A DNA stretch of 64,000 nt, taken from NCBI RefSeq assembly GCF_954871325.1, contig NC_088777.1, positions 51,584,002 to 51,648,001 of the forward strand, written 5' to 3'. Under the pieces are notes generated by a model. It searched no databases. It was given only the letters and a program-made list of their open reading frames with translations, and had not been told where the DNA came from. The DNA is from Gordionus sp. m RMFG-2023. Lineage: Eukaryota > Nematomorpha > Gordioida > Chordodea > Parachordodidae. The position numbers and the translations under genes are program-made. Positions 14,601 through 26,600 of this stretch are shown piece by piece. Numbering within the stretch: the stretch's first letter is position 1; the number at the start of each line of letters is the position of its first letter.

Positions 14601-17600
14601 AATAAATTTTCATAAAAATGCTATTTAGATGCTAATCATGTTATCGTTGTATCATAAATAATTACATTTATAATCTTAAAATCAACATCCATATTTATTA
14701 ATAAATTCAAAAATTTGATTAAAATTATTTGGAATTCTTAAATTAAATTATTTTGATAAGAAATTATTCAATATAGTCATGCAATTTGATTTTTGCACGT
14801 TGCTACTATATTTATTGCTGCATCAAAGAGATTTATATTTTTTAAATAATTGGAATATTATATTAATAAGCTATAGATTAAATGTAATAATGAAAATTTA
14901 AGTAACATCACAGCCTAAATGCCCAAGTATAGTATCATGTTTATTTATATTCAAAACTTATTTGAATTTTTTTTTCTCTTTAGCTTTCACCATTTCTGGT
15001 GGTAAGCTCCTTTAACATCTCTCTCCACTTTATGTTATTCATATAATCGCTTTTATCTAATTTATACTTCTTTATATTGGCTCTAACTTTATGGCCCCAT
15101 TGAAGTTTTGGCCTCTTTTACGTTTGCCCATCACTTCCAAACTCTCAACCTTATTTCCTATGTAGTTCATAAGCTTTCTCATTGTGTGCCCATACCACCT
15201 AAGTCTGTTTACCATTAACTTAGTCTTAATGGGCACTACCTTTAAACTACTTAGTATTCTTGTACCGCGCACTTTATCCTTTCTTGTTACCCCAGCAATC
15301 ATCCTCAGTATTCTCATCTCCATAGTTTGTAGACTTCTCTTTTCTAATTCTTTGGTTGACCATGTTTCCGAACTATATAGAATAGTTGGTTGTACTATGG
15401 AACTGTAAATTTTTCCCTTTAATTAATAGCACTCCAGATAAAGATCTCCACTTTAACCACCCTTGATTAATCTTACTCTTTATCTCTCTTTCTATTGTGC
15501 CGTTTTGTATAGTGGAGCCCAAATATTTGCAGCTTTCAATTTCCGATATCTGCCATTCATTTATATTAATACTCTCTGTTTCATCTCCTCCTATCACCAT
15601 ATACTCCGTCTTTTCTCTATTTACTTTTATCCTACTCACTAATCTTTCTTTCATTTCATCCTTAGATTCAGCAAGTATCACAATATCATCTGCAAATATC
15701 ATATTCCACGGGACTGTTTGAGGTATAGACTGTGCTAATACATCTATGTAATGAAGAGAAGTGAGCTGAGAGCCGACCCTTGATGAACTCCTTCGGCTAT
15801 CGTGAAGCCTGCTGAAGTACCTGTTGTGCTACCGACCATTGTTGGCCCATATACATATCCTGTATTATTCTTATATATTTTTCGGGAACATTTTTGTGGC
15901 GTAGCGCCCACCAGATAAGTTTTCTTGGAATTCTATCAAAGGCTTTTTCTAGATCGAGAAAGACATGTGTAGCCTTTTGTTCTTTTCCCTGTATTTTTCA
16001 CTCATTTGCCTAATTGCGTGGATAGCATCGGTTGTTGATCTTCCAGGCATAAAGCCAAGAGTCTCTCCTATTTTGATTATATCTCTTAATCATTTTTTCT
16101 ATTTTTTTTCGTATAGTTTTAGACAGTGTGACATTAGTTTTGAACCCCTGTAATTTTGACAATTGTGTGGATCCCCTTTATTTTTGAAGATAGGAACTAG
16201 ATAGCTCTGCCTCCATTTTTGGGGGACCTCTTCATTTCCAAGTATTTTATTGTACAGATTTGTGAGGAGAGGTCCATCATCTCTTAGTGCTTTAAGGTTT
16301 TCTATTGGAATATCGTCTGGACCCCTAGCTTTGTTGTTTTTCATATGCTTGAGGCATGTGATTATTTCTTGTTCTGTTATAGGTTGTACAAGGTTTTGAC
16401 ATGGTGAGTGTTCGTCTAGATGTAGTATGTGGAGATTAAAGTTGAGAAGCTCTTGAAAAAATTCTTTCCATCTATTCATTATTTCTTTTTCCTTCATCAT
16501 CAATTTCCCATCTTTATTTTTGATTACTTTCAGAGCTCCGTTTATATCCCTAGAGTTCTTTTCTCGCTGTTTGGCTAATCTGTATATTTTATTTTGCCCT
16601 CCTTTGGTATGTAGATCTTCGTACATGTCATCGTATGCCATAGATTTGGTTCTAGCCACCGCTTTTGTAGCTAATCTCTTGGATTTTTTGTATCTTGTCT
16701 TGTCATCTGCGTTTTTGGATTTGTACCATATTTTATATAGGGCCTTTTTCTTCTTTATAGTAATTTTTACTTCTTCATTCCACCACCATAGTTCTTTGTA
16801 TGATTTGTTGCCTCCCCTTGTCAAGCCTAGTGTCGATTTGGCAGTGTCTATTAATCTGGATGAAAGGTTTGCCCACATTTTTTCACTGACTTGTGAGGTA
16901 TTTATTGTTTCAATGTTTGCATTGATTGCAAAGGCATCTGTCATTGTTTTTAATTTGCCCCATTTGATGCATGGTTCCAGTTTTATCTTATTTTGAGTGG
17001 ATTTATTTGAGATGCGTAAATCCATGCCTAGTAACTTGTGTTGTGCGGCGATATCTTTTCCTGGGATGACTTTGCAGTCTATTACATCTTTTAATCTTCT
17101 GCGAGAGATTAGAATGTAATCTATCTGTGTTTTCCTTGTACCACTTTCGTATGTTATTAAATGACTGTCTTTTTTCCTATAGTAAGTGTTGATTAAGGCA
17201 AGGTCAAAGTTTCATTCTTTTTCTTTCTAAAGCAAAAAATTCACAAAAGTTTTTCATTCTATCAAATAATTTTGGACATTGGCGAAAATTTCAGTACGTG
17301 CTCTCCTTCATCATTTCTTTCTCCATATCCAAAACCACCATGATGCCTTTTGTAGCTATCTCTTGCTTTCCCCACATGCGCATTTAAGTCACCACCAATT
17401 ATGACTAGGTCATCCTTAGGAATTTCCAATACAGCTTCATCAAGGATAGCTCTAAAGTCATCTTTCTCTGTATCCTTGCAACCCGTTTGAGGAGCATATA
17501 CTGAAAGGATGTGCAGTATTGATTGACCAATGCAGAGTTTTATCTTCATTAGTCTATCAGAGATCCTGTTGACTTCTACTACTTAGGAGTTTAGATCTTG

Positions 17601-20600
17601 ACTGAGGATGATGCCGACACCGTTCCTATTGATAACAATTCCATTATAGTAAAATTTATACCCATCTCCAATCTTCAAAGTCTTCTGTCCTTTCCATTTC
17701 GTCTCTTGTATGCACGCTATATCAATTTTTCACTTGTTCAACATTGATTCCAATTCTCTCGTCTTACCTTTAAACGTCCCAATATTCAAACTTGCTAATT
17801 TTGTCTTCTTTGCTTTGACCATGAAGGTCTACACCCTGCGCGTCGCTTGGAGGGAACCTTCTAGCTTTCATATTTATATTTCCATTTTTTTCCTTCATTT
17901 TGTTTATTGGACAGGTATCCTTAGCACCCGGCTGTCCAGGCCTGTCGGTGACCTGGGTATCATCTCTAAGCTCCGAAATTCACCATATTATATGGTTTTA
18001 CACATCAGTCAGTGGCGTAGCTAGGAATTTTCCTTAGAGGGGGTCCATACATATAAAATCTGGTTTCGCCCCCCAGACCCCCTTTAACGGGCCTTCGGCC
18101 CTATTGCCCGGCCTTCGGCCGAGTTTATCTTACAAATCATAACCATATCTTCGATAATATATAATAAATATATTTTTTAAATGCATCAATAATATGTTAT
18201 TATAGTTTAGTAGATTATTCTTAATGACTTTATAATAATTCTATCAAGAATAATTTCTATAGTAATATAATATCCTTCCACAAACATCAAAACCAGAAAA
18301 ATATAATTCATATAAAATCACTTTTAAGTCTTTTGAACGTATAATCTCAAAAAAAATTTTGTTCTGGGAGGGGTCCAAATCCGAAAACCACTCCCGTAGT
18401 TACGCCACTGACATCAGTCATCGAAGACCTGCGTTTTTGTTCGCTCATCTGTTTCCAAACATACATCTAACCCATTAGGCCACCTCGGCGATTCAAAACA
18501 TATTTGAAATAGTCTTAAATAATGTTTTGTCCCAAATATCAAAAAATAAATTTGTACACTCGAAACTATAATAAAAAATAAATAAATCCGCTATTTTAAA
18601 TCAATAAATAAAAACATGTCCAAAATATAATTCCAGAAAATTTCAGAAATTTGCGAAGGATTAAAAACTTTTCTAGTCTTAAAAAAGATTTTATACATAC
18701 CCCAAACAAAATAAATTTAAATATAAAACTATTCAAATTTGTCAATAAGATGTTATTTTAAAAATATTGACTGTTATGTAATTCTAAATATGATGTCAAG
18801 TTAATATTTTATATGGCAAATTAACATAATAACGAAATTTAATTAACCACTCCAATCTGGCCGCATCTCCATTTTTTAAATAAAATTAATTTTTTTGAAG
18901 ATTATTTTGTTCATTAACATAATAAATCTAAAAAAAAACTGCAAACAATGTTTTGTTGATAATGCTACTTTTGATATTGATAAATCAAAAATTATTAATA
19001 ATTTAGACAACAATATTATAGTGAAAATAGTATAAAAAATATTTATTCACTAAACCTTAACCCTCGAGACATATTTTTGTATATAGATAATTCTAAACTT
19101 TTCAAAAATTATTTGGGAGTGGTTAAATCAATTTAAAAAAAAAAATACTAATCAAAATACTTAATTATTCAATGCACCATACTATTACAAGATCAAAAAA
19201 TGGAGATTTTTAAAATGATGTCGATATATTATTTAGCAATAAAATATAATAACAAAATTATAGTAACTTCAATCCTTCAATCTCCATATTTTTTTTCGTA
19301 ATGTTTATAGAAAATTAAATTTTTTTTTAAAGATATGTTATGTAATTACTAATTCTGATATTGATAGATCAAAAAAATTTAATTAGATAATAATATATTA
19401 GTGAAAATAGTAATGAACCATAGATTCGCTTAAACCACCTAAGCGAAATTTAGTTTAATGATAATTCGAAACTTATTTAAATTATTTGGAAAAATTAATT
19501 ATTAATTATACTTATCTTTTATCTATAATGTGATATTATTGTTGCACTATACTATTGCAAGATCAAAAATTGATGATTGTTTACATTCATTATATCATGT
19601 CGATAATTATTTAACAATATAATATAAAAAAATTGTAGTAACCTCTAGCCCTCAATCTTCAGGTTCTTTTCTTAATGCTTAATGTTTATAGAAAATTAAT
19701 TTTTTTTAAGATATGTTATTGTTGTAATACTACTACTTGATATTGGTAGATCAAAAAATATTAGATAATAATATATTAGGGAAAATAGTAATAAAATCAT
19801 ATATTCAATTAAACTACGAGGCATTGTTTTTTTTTTATAATTCATAAAAGAAATTTATCAAAAAGCTCAATATTATTATTGCAATATACTATTGCAAGAA
19901 TATTAAAAGGTGTATTGTTAAATTATTTAATATATGATGTCAAATATATAATCTAGAAATATAATATATTAATGAAATTGTAGCAACCACTTCAGTTCCT
20001 CAATCCTCTGGTATATTTTATTTGTTTTGCGTTATTATTGCAATACTTTTGATATTGGTAGATCAAAAAATATTAGATAATAGGAAAATAGTAATAAAAT
20101 CATATATTCAATTAAACTACGAGGCATTGTTTTTTTTATAATTCATAAAATAAATTTATCAAAAAGCTCAATATTATTATTGCAATATACTATTGCAAGA
20201 ATATTAAAAGGTGTATTGTTAAATTATTTAATATATTATGCCAAATATATAATGTAGAAATATAATATATTAATGAAATTGTAGCAACCACTTCAGTTCC
20301 TCAATCCTCTGGTATATTTTATTTGTTTTGCGTTATTATTGCAATACTTTTGATATTGATAGATCAAAAATTTAGATAATAATATAATAGGAAAAATTGT
20401 AATAAATCATAAATTCACCTAATCTTAACAGCCGAAGCAAATTTTGTTTATTGATAAATCGAAGCTTGTTTAAAATTATTTGAGAGTCGTTAAACTAATT
20501 TAAAAAGTAACTTATTAAAATGCTCAACATTATTGTTGGTTGTACTCTACTATTGCAAAATATTATAATGCATATTGTTAAATTATTTTATATGTGATTA

Positions 20601-23600
20601 CGATTTATTATTTAGTAATATAATATGATAAAATTGTAGTAACTTCATGCCCTCAATCAGGTTATTTATTAATGTTTATTGAAAATTTTGTTTAAGATAC
20701 GTCATTGTTGCACTATGTTACTTTTTATATTGATAGAACCTATAAATAATTAATTAGATAAATAAATAATAGGGAAAATAGATATAAACCATATATTCAC
20801 TATTTTGAATTCGATACTTGTTTAAAATGATTTAGGAGTGTTTAAATTTAATTTAAAAAGAAACTTATCAAAATGCTCAATATTATTGTCGCACTATACT
20901 ATTGCAAAATATTATAATGAGTGTTGTTAAATTATTTAATATATGATGCCGATATATTATTGTGCAATATAATGTAATAACAAAATTATAGTAACTTCAT
21001 GCCCTCATTCAGGTTGTTATTAATGTTTACTGAAAATGAAATTTGTCTAAGATGAGTTATTATTATAATGCTATTGTGTTATTGATATATCAAAAAATAT
21101 TAATTAATTATTAATTAATAGGATAATATTATAATAGGGAAATTAGTAATAGACCATATTATCACATAACCGTGACCATCGAGGCATATTTAGTTTATTA
21201 TTGATTCGAATTGTTTAAAATTGTGTTGCAGTGGTTAATTATTTTTTTTTTAACTTGTCAGTATGTTATATCATTGCTAATGCAAGATCAAAAAATTGTG
21301 GTTAAATTGCTTAATATATTATGTCGATATAATATTTAGAAATACAATATATTAATGAAATTGTAGCAACGACCTCAGCCCCTCAATCTCCAAGTATATT
21401 ATTATGATTAATACATTTGTTAAAGATATGTCATTATTGCATTATGCAACTTTTGATATTGATAGAACAAAAAAATAAAAATTATTTAGATAATAATATA
21501 ATAGGGAAAATAGTAGCAAACCATATATTCACTTAATCAAAACAACCGAGGCATATTTTGTTTATTGATAATCTGAAATTTGTTTAGAATTATTTGAGAG
21601 TGGTTAAATTATTTATTTAAAAAGTAACTTATCAAAATGATCAATGTTATATTTGTACTATACTATTGCAAGATCAAAAAATGTGTATTGTTAAATTATA
21701 TAATATATAACATGTCGATATATTATTTGGAAATATAATATATTAATGAAATTGTAGCAACGACCTCAGCAGTCATTCAATCTCCAGGTATATTATTATG
21801 TATTGCTACTTTTGATATTGATATATCAAAAAATATTAATTAATTAGATAATAATTTTATACAGAAATTAGTTTCAAACCATATATTCACTTAAACTAAA
21901 CCGCCGAAGCACATTTTGTTTATAATTTGAAACTTGTTTAATTTGGGAATAGTTAACTTAATTGAATTAGTTATTTATCAGAAGACTAAATATAATATTA
22001 AAGTTTCACTAAACTATTGCAAGATATAATGTGTATTATTAAATTATTTAATATATAATGGCAATATATTTATTAATATAATATATTAACAAAATTATAG
22101 TAACTTCATGCCCTCAATCAGGTTTTTTTTTATTATGTTTATTGAAAATTAAATTTGTTTAAGATAAGTTATTATTTTAATATTACTTTTGATATTTATA
22201 GATCAAAAATAATTAATTAATTTAATAATAATATAAAAAGGAAAATAATAATAAATCATATATTCAATCCAAAGCATATTTTGTTTATTGATAATTTGAA
22301 AGTGTTTAAATTAATTTAAAGAGAAGCTAATCAAAATGTTCAATGCAAAACATTAAACTATTGCAAGATATTATAATGTGTATTGTTAAATTATTAAATA
22401 TATGATGCCGATATATTATAATATAATAACAAAATTGTAGTAACTTCATGCCCTCATTCTCAAGGTTTTTAAAAAAATGTTTACTAAAAATTAAATTTGT
22501 TTAAGATATGTTATAATTGCACATGATAGATCAAAAGATATAAATTAATTAGATATTAATATAATAGGGAAAATTTTCGTTTAATCTTAATCGAGGCATA
22601 TTTTGTTCATTGATAATTGAAAAATTGTTTAAAATTATTTTATAAAGAAACTTGTCAGTGTTAAATATCATTGTTTCACTATATTATTGCAGGATCAAAA
22701 AATTGTTTATTGTTAAATTGTTTAATATATGATGTCGATAAATTATTTAGAAATATAATATATTATTGATATTGTAGCAACGACCTCAGTCCCTCAATCT
22801 TCAAGTATAATATTATACTTAATACATTTGTTTAAGATATGTTATTCTAGCACTAAGCTATTTGTGATATTGATAGAATAAAAATAAATAAATCAATTAG
22901 ATAATAATATAATAGAGAAAATAGTAATAAATATATATTCACTTAATCAAAACAACCGAGGCATATTTTGTTTATTCATATTTCGAAACTTGTTTAAAAT
23001 TATTTTGTAATGGTTAAATTATTTTATAAAGAAACTTGTCAGTGTTAAATATCATTGTTTCACTATATTATTGCAGGATCAAAAAATTGTTCATTGTTAA
23101 ATTGTTTAATATATGATGTCGATAAATTATTTAGAAATATAATATATTATTGAAATTGTAGCAACGACCTCAGTACCTCAATCTCCAAGTATAATATTAT
23201 ACTTAATACATCTGTTTAAGATATGTTATTCTTGCGCTAAGCTACTAGTGATATTGATAGAATAAAAATAAATAAATCAATTAGATAATAATATAATAGA
23301 GAAAATAGTAATAAACCATATATTTACTTAATCAAAACAACCGAGGCATATTTTGTTTATTGATATTTCGAAACTTGTTTAAATGGAATGGTTAAATTAT
23401 TTTATAAAGAAACTTGTCAGAGTTAAATATCATTGTTTCACTATATTATTGCAGGATCAAAAAATTGTTTAATATATGATGTCGATAAATTATTTAGAAA
23501 TATAATATATTATTGAAATTGTAGCAACGACCTCAGTCCCTCAATCTCCAAGTATAATAATATACTTAATACATCTGTTTAAGATATGTTATTCTTGCGC

Positions 23601-26600
23601 TAAGCTACTTGTGATATTGATATAATAAAAATAAATAAATCAATTAGATAATAATATAATAGAGAAAATAGTAATAAACCATATATTCACTTAATCAAAA
23701 CAACCGAGGCATATTTTATTTATTGATATTTCGTAACTTGTTTAAAATTATATGGGAGTGGTTAAATTAATTTAAAAAGAAACTAATCAAAATGTTCGCA
23801 ACTATACTATTGCAAGATATTATAATGTGATTAATATATGATTGCGATTTATTATATAGCAATATATTATAATAAAATTTTAGTAACTTCAATCCCTCAA
23901 TCTCCAGGTTTTTTCTATGATTATTAAAAATTAAATTTATTTATGATATATTATTATTGGGCAATGCTACTTTTGATATTGATAGATTAAAAAAATTTAA
24001 ATAATTAGAAAATAATATAATAGGGAAAATAGTAATAGAGCATATTATCACAAATCTTAACCATCGAGCCATATTTTGTTTATTGATAATACAAAACTTG
24101 TTTAAAATTATTTGGGAGTGGTAAAATTATTTAAAAGAAATATCAAGATTATTTTTATTATTGTTGTACTACACTATTGCAGGATCAAAAAAAATGTGTG
24201 TTGTTAAATTATATATTATGTGATGTCGTTATATTATTTAGAAATATAATATATTATTGAAATTGTAGCAACGACCTCAGCCCCTCAATCTCCATGTATA
24301 TCATTATGTTAATTTAAAATTACATTTAAGTTATGTTATTGTTGAGCAATGCTACTTTTTTATTGATAAATCCAAAAATAATATAATAGGGAAAATAGCA
24401 ATAAACAATATATCCATTTAACCTCGACCATCGAGGCATATTTTGCATATTGATAATTCAAAACAATTTTTATTTGGAAGTGGTTAAATTATTTAAAAAG
24501 AAACTTATCTAAATGATCAATATTATATTTATATTATACTTGTTGCATCAAAAAATGCGTATTGTTAAATTATATAATATATAACATGTCGATAAATTTT
24601 TTGGAAATATAATAACCTTTATCAAACACCAACCAACCCCTACAACCTTTATGCCCATTCTTTCCTTTCATATTTAAAATCCTTATCTTTACAACATCAT
24701 TATTCTCTATAGCTTACTCTCTGTCACATCCCCATTCATTACACAATTATTCACATCCTCTCCTTATCCACATAATGGTACACTGTCCAGCATGCTCTAA
24801 AAACATAAAAATCACCAAACCCGGTCTCTTCACCAAACATAAAACTAATGGCATCGTTTGTCCTGAGTCCGGGAAGCGTCCTTCCCCTCCCTTCCTAAAT
24901 CCCCTTTCCATTTTTTCTACTCACAGCCATTCTTCCACTTCATCTAACAATGCCCACACAACAACTACATCAGACACATTTATTACTCTCCAAGCTACCA
25001 CCCATGGCGACATAATCAACTTCCTAAAATCTGACAAACCTCCCATTATCTCTAGAATTCCTAAAGGCTCCAGAGTACAAGTAGCCAAAGCCCCCTCCAC
25101 ATGCTCAATCATTATTAAATAACTTTCTCTCTCGATCATTGGCTCAAGCTCTTCACATTTTCCTTCACGATTCTCCAACGTCCCAATCCAGAGATTAAGA
25201 AATCTTTAACCCAACAAATCAAAGAGGCAACCTTACATCCCCTCACCCTCACAACCACAACATCTTCTCATGAACCCAAAAAACTCTCCAGATTACAATT
25301 AAAGGTAAAGTTAATTACCAACAAAATTAACAACTTAAACATCAAATCCGCTCTTCCCTTAGTAGCATCTGATGATTCATTTGCCACTAGCAACGAAGAA
25401 AGTTTCAACAAACTCAAACTTAAGCACCCCTCCGGAGTTGATTTCATACCTCCACCTCCTCCCAATATTTTTCCCTCTAATTTCACCCCCGCCGAGGTGC
25501 GTTAATCTATTCTATCTTCCCATCACGACTCTTCTCCCGGTTGCGATGGGCTTCGTCCCATCTTCCTCCAGGATCTCACATCCCCTCTCATAGTCAGCCA
25601 AGTCCCAATTTTACAAAATTTAGCAACATTTTGTGACAAAATAGCAGACCACTCTTTTTCGGTGCTAAACTAATAGCACTCGAAAAACCCAATAAGGATA
25701 TCTGCCCAATAGCAATCGGAACCGTATTTCACCGTCTTGTCGTTAAACGAATATCTTCCAAAATTAAGGACAACGCGGCCTTCATATTAGCACCTCGCCA
25801 ACTAGAAATCGGCATCCAAGGTTGGCTGCGAAAAAGCCACACACGCTACTTGTATTGATCTCCAAACCAACCCAAGTAACGAAATCCTCGTTAAAATTGA
25901 TTGCTCTAAGGCCTTCAACTCCATTCGCTGCTCTCACTTTCTCCAGCAAAAGTACCACTTATTCCCCACCTTTTCTCAATTCTACCATTCCTGCTATTCC
26001 AAGCCATCTCATCTCCAATTAAACAACTATTTACTTTCATCATCTGAAGGGATTCAACAAGGCGATCCTTTGGGATCGATACATTTCTGCATTGGAATTA
26101 ATGAAATGGTCAAAAATCCAACTCAATCTCCCACTGCATACTTGGTACATCGATGACGGTTTTGCGATCCCCCTAACGAGATTGCTAAGGCACTCACCAT
26201 CATAAAACACATTCCCATGCTATCGGTCTCTCACTCAACGAACAAAAAACTGAGATCTGCCCATTTCATTGATCTCCTATTCAATCACAACTTTCACACA
26301 ACAGAACTCTCATCCATCTCGGCTCTCCAGTCGGTGGCCTGGAATCCATCAATCACTTCTTCACTAACGCATCATCCAGCTTATTTCATTTCAAAAACAT
26401 CTCTAAGTTTCTCACTACTCATCAAGTTTTTTTTCTCTTCAAAAACTTTTATTACATTCTTAAAATTCTCTATGCCCTTCAATCCACTTCAATTTTTAAA
26501 TTCCCCGACTCATTAAAATCTTTTAAAATCTCCGTCAAATTTCTCGCCGAAGAGATCCTTAATCTCCGCTTTAACCATAATTCATGGTTCACTTCCATGC

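Larger units (their letters stand above)
14967..18490 (-). mobile_element. RTE-type non-LTR retrotransposon, 18-bp target duplication
   Basis: A LINE on the minus strand, about 3.1 kb without the nested MITE. Direct repeats ATTCAAAACTTATTTGAA (14949-14966) and ATTCAAAACATATTTGAA (18491-18508) bound it, 17 of 18 bases alike. A 5' leader precedes a start codon at 17822 that opens an APE-type endonuclease, then a linker, the reverse transcriptase and a C-terminal region ending in a poly(A)-type 3' tail. Frameshifts and stops break the frame at several points, so it is dead. It sits in an intron between micro-exons 7 and 8, in the opposite orientation to the host gene. Near its 5' end it reads TGGCCTAATGGGTTAGA, which fits a pol III A-box, but no B-box was found. 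Confidence 0.92.
19850..20340. repeat. Recent tandem duplication with 301-bp offset
   Basis: Two nearly identical copies lie in tandem. The micro-exon in each (19984 and 20285) is offset by exactly 301 bp and identical in sequence, with only a few substitutions and indels in the flanks. Confidence 0.85.
18520..24614. repeat. Tandem array of 300-400 bp units carrying micro-exons
   Basis: Diverged tandem units share a fixed order: the micro-exon, GTTTAAGATATGTTATT, TTTTGATATTGATAGATCAA, AACCGAGGCATATTTTGTTT, a run ending in TATTGCAAGATCAAAAAA, then AATATAATATATTAATGAAA before the next ATTGTAG acceptor. Successive micro-exon starts are spaced about 300-400 bp. Units from 22.6 to 23.6 kb are nearly identical to each other, so amplification is partly recent. 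The array resumes at 27680 after the inserted retrotransposon. Confidence 0.88.

Noticed and set aside
18520-24614. CRISPR-like array
   Set aside because: Repeats are 300-400 bp, diverged along their length and carry introns; there are no short identical repeats with unique spacers and the host is a eukaryote.
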